Shown piece after piece: positions 46,028-59,200 of a stretch of 64,000 nucleotides of DNA. The stretch covers positions 10,900,704 to 10,964,703 of the forward strand of contig NC_134036.1 of the NCBI RefSeq assembly GCF_964204645.1. The letters run 5' to 3'. Position 1 is the stretch's first letter; each line of letters opens with the position of its first letter. The DNA comes from Tubulanus polymorphus. Taxonomy: Eukaryota; Nemertea; Palaeonemertea; Tubulaniformes; Tubulanidae. Position numbers and translations under genes: made by a program. The notes beneath the pieces are model-generated. The model had not been told where the DNA came from. It saw nothing but the letters and a program-made list of their open reading frames with translations, and did no database searches.

Positions 46028-49003
46028 GCAGCTAGGTGGTTCAGCAATGGACAATAGAAGTATCAGGACGTATATAGAGGAAGTTTGTGGGACTGTTGAT
46101 GATGGATTTATAAAATCCCTTTTTGACATGGGGGTTGAACATGTTGATGATTTGAAATATTTGATGGAAGAGGATATAAGCTGTTTACATGTGATCAAAC
46201 GCAGAAAGTTATTAGATTCTCTTAAACCAAGAGGTAAGTCATTCTGTTAAGGATGTACAAAGAAGGTCTCTGGACCAGTTGACATAATTTTCAGGGTATT
46301 TCCCGTCAGATATTAGTAAATCGTTGGAAAGTAATCAAACATTAAATCCGTCTCAATTCAAGTTGTTAAAAACATAATCGCGAGCGAAATCATGGACAAA
46401 AACTCGACAATGGCTTTCCTTCGTTAAGGAGAATCGCGTTAGCTGTAACACGCCGGTATCCGTGTTTAAAAGATACGGATTTACAGGGGAGACCATTGGG
46501 AGATGGGTCTCAATCTCTTTTAAAGGCTATTCATTGGCGAATAGTCAATTGCAATAGGTCCGGGGCTAGTGTGGATGAAAACGCTGGCAACAGAAAATCG
46601 AAGAAAAATACTACTGATAAGTATGGCTGTGTGAACTGGGAATGCAGTTTACTAGAGAGCGAGACCGCGGAATCGCAAGCTGATAAACAAACTTTTTTGA
46701 AGGAACTGTATTCAAAAGGTGATACATTTGATCTTCAAACGATTAGGCAGACTATGAATGCTACGTACGCATCGCAAAGGAAATGTATCAACCGTAATCA
46801 GGGCGGGGTTGTGCCAGTTGTAGATGAATGCCCATTTCTTTTCCGTTATGAAGTTTTAATGGACCATTTTGATACGCTCATGCAGGTCAATTCGAGGGAC
46901 TTATTTAATGAGGCGCTCTATGCCAGGAACAAAGCTAATCGCATTTGGACGTTTGTTAAGTCAATCGCTAAGAAATCCACTGCAATGGAGGATTGGATTG
47001 CCGTGATCGAAAAACAGTGCAATGAAATGAAATGTGTCGAACCACAAGTGCACGGTGTTATTCCCCTACTTATGGCTGTGTTTGGTGAAAAAAGCGAAAA
47101 TGCGTCAAAGTCTATGAGGTAAGTTAATAAACATTTTTGACTGCATACTTTACTCAGTGTGATGTACTTCCAAGAATGTCAATTTCAGACCGCTTCCGTG
47201 TATGCTTTTACGCGATATATAGGGATGCTTACTTTATTAACGTCTAACTATCTGTATGTTCTTTATCAGGGTTTCCGCGTGGCTGTCTTTTTATCGTTAA
47301 ACTGACATTTTTCCCCAGCTAAAAGTGGTCCTATTTTCCCCAGATCTGAAAAATTCCTCCGAGGAATTGTGAAATGAAATTGATAATTTGTTCTCTAAAG
47401 ACGTTTTAGTGTTCTCATTTGAGTTTATTTCAATGTAATGATCGCTGATGTTGTAGAGAAGTAGTAACAACACATAGGCCATACGTACGTACCTTCCCTA
47501 CAAAGCATAGTGTAATCACCCAGACAGTAGGTCAATGACATTCCTGTTTACCCTATTTTCAATAATGGTTTAGTCCATACAAGTTGTGACTGAGACTACA
47601 TGAATGAATGAAGTTCACGTGACAGACAGTACTCTATTATAGTTTTAAATACAGGCTTGTACATTATACCCCCATTATAATGACTACGGGACATTTTTTA
47701 CCATCATTTGTTTATGGATTGCCCTTGATGTTCATTATCTTGAAAAGGGGTATCAAAGGTTTATCAAACGTCGTTTATGCTGAAAGTCTTTCTGGCACTA
47801 ACCACGGGCAGTTAAGAGACATATGATTGATTTTTTTTTCTTTTTTCAGAACAAGACCGCTGCTGAGAAAGACGGTGTATATCCATGTATCCATTTATTT
47901 GTGTGATTGGTAAGTTAGGGAGCAAAATTTCAATAGTTGTGTCAATTAGAATAACTCTAATTCTTTCTCACACTCACGCCACCCTTTTGCCAAAGTTGGA
48001 ACTATTGATTGATGATTACTCATCAGCCTACAGTCAACCCCCAATATACCGCCACCCCACCTACCACCAGGATTTTTCTGAAAGTACATCTCTATACAAA
48101 TACATAGTAAAACACCCCCGATATACCACCATACTCTCTATACACCCAAAGTCGTTCTGCAGTCGTTCATGGGCGCAGTATATTGGGGGTTGACTGTATT
48201 GACATATTTGTATTCAGGATAAATAAGACTATTTATGTCAGATAAAAATCACTGCTCACGACCAATGCCCCATGCTGCGAGAAAGCCGTCCATTGGACGG
48301 GTAATCGGCTTGTCCCTAATAAGACATTGTTTAAGGTGGCTAAAAGCAGCGATTCAATTGCTGTCTTTAATGTATTCCTCCTGCTAACATGTTTTGAAAT
48401 TCTATGTAGGTGAGGATTTCTTTCACACAGATTTTTGTCTCATAGCTGTTGATTGCTTAATGAGAATCGAAGTGAAAAGCTGGAACGAAGCCGTGGAATG
48501 TTGGTTCGCTCTTCACTACGTTTTAAACATCGAGTATAGTCAAGATACAAAAACCACCCTGGAATTTCTTCAGAGGTAAGCCTACAATAATGTAATAAAT
48601 AGTCATAGAAACCACATATCCATTGCATCCACGAAAAAAGACAGGCTGGCCAGAGTGCCCTGGGTGTCTTGTTGTATCATTTGGCCCGTTAGGTTAGATG
48701 CAGTGCCCAAAACTTCTAGGTGGCAGTCTTTCACATACGGTCTTGTCAATCAAAATCATCAGGTTAGTCCTAGTGATGACAGTGTTAGATCCCAGAAATC
48801 GGGAAAAAGAAACCATGTTCCTAATACTCTGTTGCTTCTTAGGACTGTGATCTTCACTACTCACTACTCGTCTTGCTGTCCAATTTTATTTTAGGTGCAT
48901 CTTGAACATAAATCCAGAAAAGTCGAAGAAACGGAGTGTCAATCCGAAGATAACGAAATTTGTCAACTCGTTGAAAGAGAGGGAGTCAGATTGGAATATT
49001 TAA
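46028..49003 (+). pseudogene. SAM-domain multi-exon gene, SAMD3-like (copy B)
   Basis: Exons with consensus splice sites: 46028-46233 (SAM-like: LFDMGVEHVDDLKYLMEEDI and IKRRKLLDSL), 46294-47119 (copy of 23215-24056), 47850-47909, 48410-48575 (FHTDFCLIAVDCL, FALHYVLNIEYSQDTKTTLE, FLQR), and 48895-49003 (INPEKSKKRSVNPKITKFVN, ending WNI and TAA). The order SAM, RRIALAVxxRYP region, then YVxNIEY...LEFLQR matches SAMD3-like genes. Exon 2 has indels (for example near 46375 and 47104) and exon 3 does not keep phase with exon 4, so this copy is decayed. A MITE sits in the intron before exon 4. Confidence 0.65.
48031..48196. mobile_element. Pogo-like MITE
   Basis: 166 bp with inverted ends CAGTCAACCCCCAATATA and TATTGGGGGTTGACTG flanked by TA on both sides. 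A diverged sibling is at 32606-32748. Confidence 0.9.
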
Positions 49004-49289
49004 ATTCACGTACCACGATGTTACTGTAGGACTCTAGACAGGACATTGTTTTGTTTCATTCAGCCTGTCCCACAAAAACGTATCCTAACATTTCACTATC
49101 CCCGGTTTCATTAATAATAATTCTTTCTAGACTCATTCATTCCAGATTGAAGGTATCATAATTCATTTCTCTTTAACCTGGGACACCTAAAGTTCAAAAT
49201 ACTTTTTCATGTGGGGACTGCAGTGCAATTGTACAGTTTATTTTGTTAAAAGTTTTCAAAAAAGTTTTTGTAAGACTCAATTGTTGCAA

Positions 49290-49694
49290 GTTTTCAAAAG
49301 TTTGGAGGCTATTCATTTTCAGTGCAATTGTGTTGTTATTTAGTAATAAAGAGCCATCAGGTATGGTTATGATAGTTTGATTAGTCAGTGTGTGACTGAT
49401 TCTGGGACCATAAGGCTTATGCTGAAACATTTAAATAACATGTACAATTATGTTACATTTAGTGTAGGAATCTAAAGTACTAGGACATGGTTTTATTTCG
49501 TAGTTTAATTTTAGACTAATTTTGTTAAAAGACTACATTTGCTGAAAATTTTCAAAAATTTCGAGGCTATTAATTTCCAGAACATTGTGTTGTTTAAAAG
49601 CATTATTTAGTAATACAAGAGCCATCAGGTATGGTTATGATAGTTTGATTAGTCAGTGTGACTGGTTCTGGGACCATAAGGCTTACGCTGAAAC
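49290..49694. repeat. Diverged direct repeat, about 145 bp, two copies
   Basis: Copies at about 49290-49432 and 49547-49694 share GAGCCATCAGGTATGGTTAT and CTGGGACCATAAGGCTTA in the same order, separated by about 115 bp. No coding function seen. Confidence 0.85.
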
Positions 49695-49915
49695 AAGATA
49701 GATGTATAAGATAGATATGGTTTTGTGTATTCTGTGGTCCATTTTTCTAGCACTTGGGAGTTACACTTCAACAAAATTGTTGTTTTTTGAAATTATGGAA
49801 ATAATCTGTAACAATTATAGAAATCTTCCAAGTCTTCATAGTCAAATCTTCTATCACTTGTATTGCAAAATTATTCCCATAATCTTTAAAAACATTTATT
49901 GTATTTTTACAAAGA

Positions 49916-50120
49916 AATATTGGCAGCAAAGTTGACAATTACAATGTTGTAGAATGTGCTAATTACAGTTTAAATTTGTATAAGAATATGACAGTTTTGC
50001 TTGTAAAAGTCAATTTTTTTGTTGTACTTTCGCAACATTAATTGTATTGTAAATTGATTGTTGCGATTGTATTTTAGCACATTTTACAACATTGTAATTG
50101 TCAACTTTGCTGCCAATATT
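49916..50120. mobile_element. Foldback element/MITE with 47-bp inverted ends
   Basis: Arms 49916-49962 and 50074-50120 are reverse complements with one mismatch; they start AATATTGGCAGCAAAGTTGA. The 111-bp centre is AT-rich with no ORF. Confidence 0.92.
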
Positions 50121-50585
50121 TTAACAGTGTATATCATCTAGTGAACTGAAGTTTGTGCGGGTACGTCCACTTTACAAAGCAGGCAATAATGACTCTTCTG
50201 ATAATAACAGACCGATATCTGTACTGCCTTGCTTTTCCAGAATTCTGGAAAAATCGTATGTAATCGAATAACGGAATATTGTAACACAGTTTCATAGTAT
50301 TGATACGCTGGTCACAATCCTCTCCTTAGTCGTACAATAATATAAGCAATAATCGGTCCCTGGCGAGAGAACGTGTCCGCGCACAAACCCAAGTAAAACT
50401 AGAATACCGGGAATTTTGAATGGATAAAACAATACAAGATGAATTTATTTAACTTAATATTTAAACACAGCTCTCCAGTTTAATACAATCCAAATCCTAG
50501 CTCTAAATTCCTATTGCACTCTCCTGCGGGTAACCCGTCCTGAATCATGTCCCAAACAAGCTTTTAACAAGTAACTATCGAATCT

Positions 50586-50632
50586 CTATCGAGTGTCTCT
50601 TGAATGTCTCTTGAGTGTCTCTTGAGTGTCTG
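50586..50632. repeat. Short tandem repeat, 12-bp unit
   Basis: Four units of the form GTCTCTTGA(G/A)T in a row, slightly imperfect. Confidence 0.8.
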
Positions 50633-51570
50633 CCCTCTCAAGATGTGGGTCCCTTTTATAGAAAGATTCGGCATTCTTAAAATACCGACTCTCCCACAGC
50701 AACCTAACTGTCATGACTGTTTTGGTCATATAGAATTTAGCCTTAACGATTCGCTGATCTAAAATTATTTTCAAAACTGATTTGCTGAACTAACTTTTTC
50801 CTTCCAACCCTCCTGTCATGACGCGAAATGATTTACTCACTCCTTGCTTATCATCGTTGAGAGAACAGCTATTCTCGAGTTACCAACAGACGTATACAAC
50901 AAGATAAACTTTAGAGAGCTAGTATTATCATTTAACACAAATTAATTTTCTTAAAACTTTAGCGATTATAGAGAATTTGTTCTCAATTAACATCTAGGAT
51001 ATTCAAACTAAATATATTTTCGAAACTTTAGTATTTGTCTCAAATTACGGTACCAATGATTATTTCTTTTTGAATTATTATAAATACTTTTGAGTCGGAA
51101 CTTCATTATGATCCATTATCTTTCTTAAAATCATTCTATAACTGTAATACTAAATAAATTTGATTACAATACGGGATAAAGCAAAACAACAATGTCTCTC
51201 CATACTTCCGTTTTCCTTTTTATAGAAAGTAGTCGGGAGTATCATGAAGTAACAGCGTGATTCTTTCACCTTTCTTTGTTTGTTTCTGTATTCTTCAACT
51301 TCAACGGCATTTTTTCCGAACAGCAACGAGTTCTACTAACTAATACATATTATACTAACCACTATACAAGATAGATGGGATGTACAATATGACTTATGTG
51401 TAAAATGAGGATGTTAATATCAATTGATATATTATACAGGTGTATAACCGTTCATTACTATGGCTTCTGCAATGGACAGTCAGATCACTCATTTTCAAGA
51501 ACGCTTTACACAGATTTGGCACTGATTGCTCCGTGTATTTCTATCTACCTTACTATTATCAATCATCAAA

Positions 51571-51705
51571 TTGTTTTTACTGTTCCCTCAGTCATCTCCC
51601 CTACAGACTGATTGTACTGTACCCTCAGTCATCTCCCCCTAAAGACGGATTGTACTGGACCCTCCTCAGTCATCTCGCCTTACACACTGATTGCAATGTT
51701 CCTTT
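51571..51705. repeat. Degenerate tandem repeat, about 42-bp unit
   Basis: CCTCAGTCATCTC(C/G)CC followed by (A/C)GACTGATTGTACTG-like sequence occurs three times. A poly-G run lies further on at 51849-51863. Confidence 0.8.
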
Positions 51706-51864
51706 AATCATACCTCCTTGCACTTCCTTTTGGTCCTTCCGATTATTCTTGCCGCATCGACGATTGTTCACGTATACCTTCCGGGCAGCACTTCTTAATT
51801 CTTTCAGTTTTTTTCCGATTTTTTGGATACGAGGCACGAGGTACAACTGGGGGGGGGGGGGGGC

Positions 51865-53725
51865 GGCTGGTACGAGAACCGATATTGGCAATTTCATTAT
51901 AAACGGTGATTAGGTCGCCCTGTAGTTCGTGCCTGTTGCGATTGTTGCTTTGGTGGGATCGACGCATCAGATAACACTGCGAAGACGATCTTCCATGTTG
52001 TGGCGCCGTGGCGGACTCTAAGAAGGCGCTAAGAATGATCCGATAAGCCATTGCATTGATGTACTATACCCGGCGGGAAATTTAGAGAAAGAATATTATC
52101 GAACGTACGAACTATAAAACTTTAGAGGTACTGTAATGAAATTTTTTGGAATTTCTATCATAATACTAATGAAAATTATTTGACTCGCACCTGCTCATAG
52201 AATCCGCCGTTAATAATAACTTCCCTTTACCACTTTAACCCTGAAATTATTGCATGAATTCCTAACATTACGCCGAGTTGGGTCCGATAACTCCAGTTTC
52301 CTCGTTTGTTCGCGCAATCATCGACAACATTTCAGCTCGTAGAATCACTACGAATGATTTCGAGCGAAGTTGCTGTTCCACGCAGAAGTGTTAAGTAAAA
52401 CATCTGCGTAACGAATGGTCGCCCACGCAGCAGTGACTCGCGTCCTGCAGACCGACGGCAATGTTATTTCCTGCACGAAAAAGCGTGTATTTCCCTGGTT
52501 GGAGTGAGCCCAATCCCGCCGTATGACCTGTTCTATCTTCATAAGCATTATTATCAGCACTCATGTTTGTTCGTTATGTGCCTATGCTTAGTTATCGGTA
52601 TGATCGGTTGTCACTGTTGCCCCTGCTTGGATAACCCTAGCGATTAATTCCCATGAGAGCCATCCTGCATATTTCGCAAAAAATAATTCTGTCCCTTGTC
52701 TTGTCCTTTTTAATGTTTCTTTCGTTGGAAACAACTATAAGCCTGATACTAATTATGTTCAAACTGATACAAACTTACGATGTGCAAGTGGGGTACTTGC
52801 ACACTGCCTCTTAGTTCTGTGCCTTTTGAGGTCATGTCCTCTCTTGAACCTCCCCCTAAAAACCCTACACACGTGTATGCAAACTTTTGGTAGATTGGTG
52901 ATTGAGCTAAGTGAAATATTTGCCCAAACTCTCCTTCATTCCTGGGATGTCGATCTCCTCTTCTGTTGACGTTTATATTTTGCCAAGTAAAGAACATTAT
53001 GCAAGAAGCCATTCCATACTGTTTTCTTTTATAAACTTAATTAAACATCTACTGCTGGGCTACTAGCGTGCGCCCCTAGCCTAGTCGAGTCAGGTGAATA
53101 TCCAAACTCGTGACGAGTTTCGAGCAAATTGAACGCCTCTGATGTCCCGACACTGCGTTTTTCATGTCCCTCATTCGTTCGCATTTGTATCGTCTGGCGT
53201 ATGTTTCAAGCGGAAATACCGGGCATATTATGTTTACGCTCTGCTCAGACCAGACACAGTTTTTTTTCGTACGCGTCCGTTTTGGATTGCCTGATGTCGA
53301 TGCGATGCTGATAATTCCAGAGCTAAGGCCCATTGTCTGTGCTACTGAGCATATATTCATACAAATCATTCATTAGACCATTATCCATTCTCCAAACCCT
53401 ATGGAGCTGAATTTTGAGAAAAGTCCGCGTTGAAATTTTATGAGCTATTTCGCGAAAATCTGAATGCAAAAATATTCGTTTTAAAAAGCCAATCAGAAGG
53501 CAAAGACTCCTCTCTCCGCTTTGCCGCAGAAATCAGCAGGTGTTCATCAATTAGAGTTGTGAAATCCTATCAGTTCAAAAAGTATTAATGCCTTCATGGG
53601 AAAAGTCTTCAATTGCAGTCATGAAATTCAAACTGGTTGTATTATCAATATTGCTATAACAACATTATTATTGCCATGCTGTGAAGACGTAGTAATAGTA
53701 ATATGACATTGTAACTGAGTTGAAA
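51865..53725. other. Unassigned host DNA
   Basis: No frame, RNA or repeat that I can support on either strand. Scattered short frames lack family features. Confidence 0.4.
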
Positions 53726-56120
53726 TCATCCTTTAAGGTAGGCTTTCGAACTCACACAGTGCTTTCGAAAGCTGGTAATTAAGTCCCAATTAAGTGCTTC
53801 AATGAAGTCGTACGATTTCATGTTGCTACTAGGATCGAATGGATTTCCCTCTGTTCTGAATGAACATCCTAAAGGTGCCTTAATGCATGCCCATCTCTCT
53901 TTGATAAGTTCTTTTTCTTGGGCTGATATGTTCCATTCAGCTGGTGGCAGATTTTCATCAATGAGCTGAAAAAGAATTAATGAAATAAGCTTAAGACTCA
54001 AGTGCCATGATTATCTTACAGTATAGCGCTATATAAACAAATAAATTATTATAATAAGGGATAATTTTTTTTATTTTAATTTATTTATTTTACGTACGCA
54101 CTAGGGGAGGGGTAACTGTAAATGCGTACTGTAATGCTTAATGTATATTGAAAAAATGGCTTATTTTGTGTACAAGGGGAGGGGTTTGAAAAAGTAAAAT
54201 TTTATGCAATAAATGAATGATCCCTAATTATTAAAATTAGCTGAAATTAGTTAATGTAAATTTATTGTAGAAAATGTAATAGTGCTACAAACCCAAAATT
54301 GTTCATTTCGCAATAGAATTTCTTCGTACTGACTTAGTCTTACACCATCTCTCACTTCGTTTCCATTGAATTCTTCGATAAATTTCTTTATCATACCACT
54401 AATGGTATGCAAAGGATCCAATGCAATGATATCATTGACATTTGTTCCATCTAAATCGAACAGAATCGACCGCCCTTTGAAGCCGAGTTCCAGCGTAACT
54501 GTTCCTTAGATTTCAAATGAACATATTATAACGCATTCTATAAATTTTCTTTAGTCGATGGTAATTCTTTATTGATGTACCGTTATTAACTCTGTTTGCA
54601 CTTCTCAGCATAATGCCATGGGTTTTTCATCAGGTGGATGTCGCACCTCGATATTTCTAGTTGTTGAATTTCCATCATCGCTGATTAATGGTGCATCTAC
54701 TTCAATTCGCTGCACATGATTAACTGGTAAGTATCTGATACAAAAATCAGAAGCAATGTTTCTAAGAATATATCTTAACATACAATTGGTATTCAAATGT
54801 AGAATTTTTTCTTGCCTCCGATTCTGATGGTAGATCATTCTATTCAATAGTTGTGGGTTACCATGATGGCAGCATTTTATGCACCCATCAAAGCCAGCTG
54901 CCGTCTGATGCATTAATGTCAAACAGTGACTCTCGTTATCACCCCCGACTATTATCAACTTGCCCTGATTGATAAAATGTACTTATGGTGAATGCACTAC
55001 ATTTATTTTTAGAGTACATATTTTTCGAGTCGAGAACAAATAATTTTGACTGGGGTATTCTGATATGAATTACCTTTAATTCGAAGTGTTCAAGATAACG
55101 ACTTCCGTCTTTCGTTTGTTGCGCCTTGCAATAATTCATTGATTTCAGTAATTAATGGCTCTAAAAAGCCGTTTACGCTTTGTCGTTTGTTCATTTTCAT
55201 TAATCCATGTATGAACGTATTTTCATATGCCTTCCCTTCTGATGGTCTTAAATTGATAAAACCAGTTGTTATTATTCCTCAGACTTCTATCAATTAATTT
55301 CATGATATGTCGTATGTCGGAGACATCAATTTCACTACATGTACCTTAGATTTAAAAAGTTAATCATGATCGGCCACACTATATATTTCTTGTGTCTGAA
55401 TTTGTTAGTGCCGTCCATCGTTAGGGCCAATCCTAGGCATCGCCTATCTCCTGGAAACAGTCCATCTTCAGAAAAGAGACGTTGCCATGTTTCCGTTTAA
55501 TGCAGGTTGAATATTCTATAAAAATGTGTAGATATATTTTAGTAAGCTATTGCAATCGTTCTGATGATGACGTCATCACAACCCCATTATGTAGAATAGT
55601 AGCTACCTACCTTTCACCATCATTTGGTCTCCAATATTCAATGACCCTGCGCACCATGTTGAAGTGTTCATATTGTCCTAGAGAGAGATCAAAGAGATGT
55701 ATTTTAACACTTCTAAACAGAATCTAGTTTTATTCATACCTAGATGAAATCAAATAATTAACCATTATGCAGAGATCATGTATCTTAGATGGTTTACCTT
55801 TCAGATATGGGATTAGTGGCATCCACGTGAATATAGCAGTCTCAGCAGACCCACATTTGTCACATCGTTCGAGATGGCGATTGTTCCTCCAAAACATCAT
55901 ACAACCATTCGTACACACTTTTTCGTTACGCATATTCCCGAATATATATTTTTCTAACGTCTCTAGCTGTTTTACAGAGCGTGGTGTTATATTCGGTTGG
56001 GGTAAAATGTGGTGTATCATATTCAGTGTTCTTGTCATTTCTGTTTTCGATATACCGGTGGTTGCTCTCGCATATAGTGATGTAACAATTCCAATATACT
56101 GTATTAGATTGATATCGGAA
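53726..56120 (-). pseudogene. CACTA/EnSpm-like transposase remnant
   Basis: Read from high to low coordinates: about 56010-55730 has CTNGCMMFWRNNRHLERCDK (Cys motif) and FTWMPLIPYL. About 55450-55330 has GLALTMDGTNKF and YIVWPIMINFL. About 55255-55135 has FLEPLITEINELLQ. 54958-54605 has AAGFDGCIKC. 53985-53740 is a downstream helical segment. The order Cys motif, DG.N.F, WP.., then G..GC..C follows animal CACTA/EnSpm transposases. Stretches are in different frames with intron-like gaps, so the copy is broken or spliced. An acidic low-complexity region (ATC-rich, about 56165-56345) lies upstream. Confidence 0.55.
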
Positions 56121-57705
56121 CCCTTATAAATAGGTTGTTGAAATATCTCGTGGTCACCATAGTTACCTACATCATCATCATCATCTTCCCCTCCTTCATA
56201 ATCACCATTATCATCACCATCATCATCCCGTCCATCTCCCCCATCTGCTCCATCTCCAATCGCTCCATCTCACCATTCGCTCCATCTTCATCCTCTCTAT
56301 GATCATCTCCATCACCATCCCCTCCATCATCTTCAAATCTTCTATTGTTATTTCCACCGTCTTATTCGGCATGATTTCCTGCACCTTCAACTGTATTTTC
56401 ACTGATACCACATAACACGCTAATCTATGTAAATAAGCATGATTTATAAAGCAATAACTTATAACTTAATATACATAACATTTAGCCAGATAAAAAGGAT
56501 AATTCTGGGCGAGTTGGTAAGTAAATTTATTTCAAGGTCATTAATGAGGTAGTAAACGGTTTTGCTAAATTTCCTTATTATTTGAGTCCCAGCCATTAGG
56601 ACTTGCCTTTAATTCTTTTGTACTTTCGTTAGTTAGAACATCTTCAAATTTTCTCTTGTGCCTTTTCCAGGTTCTGCGGCACACCATATTGCCATGACAT
56701 TTTGCACGATATCAGATCACCTTTGACATTACAACTGAAACTATATACAATTTTAAAACTAGAATATATTGAATATTCTTGAATGGGCTTTTGATTGATC
56801 GCACGTAGTTCCTTTACGTGGGTTGAAATATTTTTTGATTGCATTTTAACATGGATTGGAACAAAACAAAATTATTTGAAATTCGTTTTTCTTATTATTT
56901 TCCACTTCGATGAAAACCTCGATGGACTGCAAAAAAAAAATAAAAAAGAACTGAAAAATGTATCCTGAACAGTTAATTGCGTGAGTTATCATCAATACAA
57001 TAATCAGGGTTTATCGCAGTCCTTACGTTGGAGTCAACAGAGACAATACACTCACCCAATTGTGAGTATTTGGATATATCTTCTTCAAGGATTTCAGAGA
57101 TATCCCCACCCTGTCTATTTACAGGGGACGTGTGCAGGCTAATATAAACAGTACAGAGATCAAGTGAGGCACGCAGCTGAGCCTGCCTGTCAATCAACAT
57201 AATTGGTTTACACTAAAAATGCGGTTACTTGAAAAGCTATGTTGTGTATCAATCTGGAATTTTCGGCACAATATCCGATGCTAAATACCTTGCTTTGAAG
57301 GTTTATTTGGTGTTAATCGGATCCAAAATGTTTCTAATATTTTGTTCATAACTTTTGAAGTGGAGGCCGGTGTCGTGTGTAAGGCTGTACGTACCGGGTA
57401 CTGGCGCTTACAACAGGCGCATCATTGATGGTGTATTTATGCGCGAGTAGATGAAATGATTGAAATTTTAACCGCTAAATCGGCGTTCATTACGCATCCT
57501 TTCAAAATTAATATTTATTTAGATATCTTTATCATGATAATTATAATATTCTTAAGACAAGCGAATTACGTCTGTGGACCTATTTTATTGAGGCGTATCA
57601 CGCAATCTGAAAAAAAAATCATCCGATCCTGTCACGTGACTTCATGACTGCAACTTGACGATAGCTTAGGTTCTCATTCTTCGAACCAAAAATGACCTTC
57701 CCATT

Positions 57706-57757
57706 CCTGACTGTGGTTTGTGAAAATATCCGATCGTGAAACTTAACCACAGTCAGG
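57706..57757. repeat. Small hairpin, 13-bp arms
   Basis: CCTGACTGTGGTT at 57706-57718 and AACCACAGTCAGG at 57745-57757 are perfect inverted copies around a 26-bp loop. No associated gene. Confidence 0.8.
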
Positions 57758-58319
57758 TTACGGACCACATCAAATTGTGACAAGCCCCCTGTGTTCCGAC
57801 ACCTTTCCATCTTGAATCACCTTTAACCGTACAAAAGAAGTATTCGATTAATAAGTAAATTTACTTACTGTATTTCAATGTTGAAATGGTTTGAAGACAT
57901 TCTGTCGGTTCTGCGTTGACAGAGAAGCTTCTAAATATTTCAAGTAAAAATTGCAATTGATTCGTCCGCCATCGAATAATGTGTGTCTGCAGAGTTTCCA
58001 GAACCTGTCATGTCAAGTCCCAAAAAAACCCGAACTCACGACAATATTTGACGAAACGGCGAAATATCTAGACATGCGCTAGACGAATGGAAGAACATTT
58101 TGAGTTGAATGAATATTCTGACCCGTCGTAAATATCGAAAATTATTCAACAATAACGATAAGGAAAATGTTCAGGGCTGCGTTTTTAACCGCACGCCGGT
58201 GCAATGAACCGTGATCGTACCGTCGGTGTAAGGACGGCCGTGACCGCGATCATTCTGGCTTTCGCCGTACGCCCGCAGGGCGCTCGCCAATAGACCGGGT
58301 TCTACGTACGGTTCCAGGC

Positions 58320-59111
58320 CGCTGCCGTCCCCGCACATGGCGAGTTTAAACTTTGTCCCAGCCATGCGTCCCCGGCCGCGTCAGGTGTACGTCGAGCCTG
58401 GTGACATCCTTCCCGCACAACGGACACGGCCTCGATTTCGCATACCGGGCATTGCCGAACTTGAGCCGTACTTATCCGCTTTCTCCGCTGAGGAACGGGT
58501 TCGTGGTTGCGGCAGCGGCTGCGGCTACTTCGGCCGACGTTCTCGCCTTCGTCTTCGTCGTCGCTGTCGGCGTCCGCTTCTGATCCCGGGTGGTAATCTT
58601 CATCGTTGTTGTCTTCGGCGTCGTCGTCGTCGGAGTCGGTATAATCGGCGGCGCGAAGATCGTCTTCGTTCGCTACGAAATCGTCGTCGTCGTCGTCCGA
58701 TTTGGAGGATGGATACGTTTAGATCTGGAAAAGAAAGAAATTCGCGCACAATCGTCGTTTTTCGATCGACCGACACGACAATTACCGCCCGCCCGCCCGC
58801 CTGCCTTACAAACGGTAACACGGCATACTTACGTTTATTTCACCGAGCGGACACTTGCGCAACAGCAACAGGTCGTCGTCGTATGTATTGGATTTTTCCG
58901 TCGATTGCGCCGCAGGCATCCAGACGCTATCGTATTCCGATGACTCGTCGGCGGGATAGTTGAGGATCTGGAGACCGAAACGAAAACAAATGGCTATATA
59001 ATCCCAGCGACGCGATCGAATAGCGACGGGCGGAGAAAATCGAGCGACCGGGTTACGAAAGAATACTTACGGTTATATCGCCCTGCGGCATGTCGGTGAC
59101 GACAAGCTCTG
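58320..59111 (-). CDS. GC-rich host-type gene: acidic region plus C2H2-like finger, interrupted by Polinton 3
   Basis: Splice-bounded exons on the minus strand: 59111-59071 (ELVVTDMPQGDIT, donor ACC/GTAAGT), 58967-58833 (ILNYPADESSEYDSVWMPAA, donor AAC/GTAAGT), and from 58724 downwards. The third exon encodes a long Asp/Glu-rich stretch and, in another frame, CPLCGKDVTRLDVHLTRPGT (finger-like). GC content contrasts strongly with the Polinton. The 59111 exon is cut by the start of Polinton 3 at 59112. The third exon's phase does not join cleanly (a TAA follows the acceptor), so the model is tentative. Gene identity unknown. Confidence 0.45.
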
Positions 59112-59200
59112 AGTAATTGGAAAAGTGGGCTTTCATACCAGAGTACGAGAGTACTAGCTCTCATCACCATAAGTAATTTTTTTCCCTTATAAATGGGGGA
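59112..59200 (+). repeat. Left terminal repeat of Polinton 3
   Basis: Matches 805-864 joined to 1107-1150 without the 242-bp insertion. Includes CATACCAGAGTACGAGAGTA and CTCATCACCATAAGTAATTT, and ends at the TATAAATG start of PolB. Confidence 0.88.

Noticed and set aside
56160-56345. Plus-strand (CAT/ATC)n region as a satellite
   Set aside because: Imperfect triplet bias is better explained as the acidic, low-complexity part of the minus-strand transposase remnant.
58337-58963. Plus-strand 208-codon Arg-rich frame
   Set aside because: It is the antisense of GAC/GAA-rich acidic exons on the minus strand; composition alone explains the open frame.
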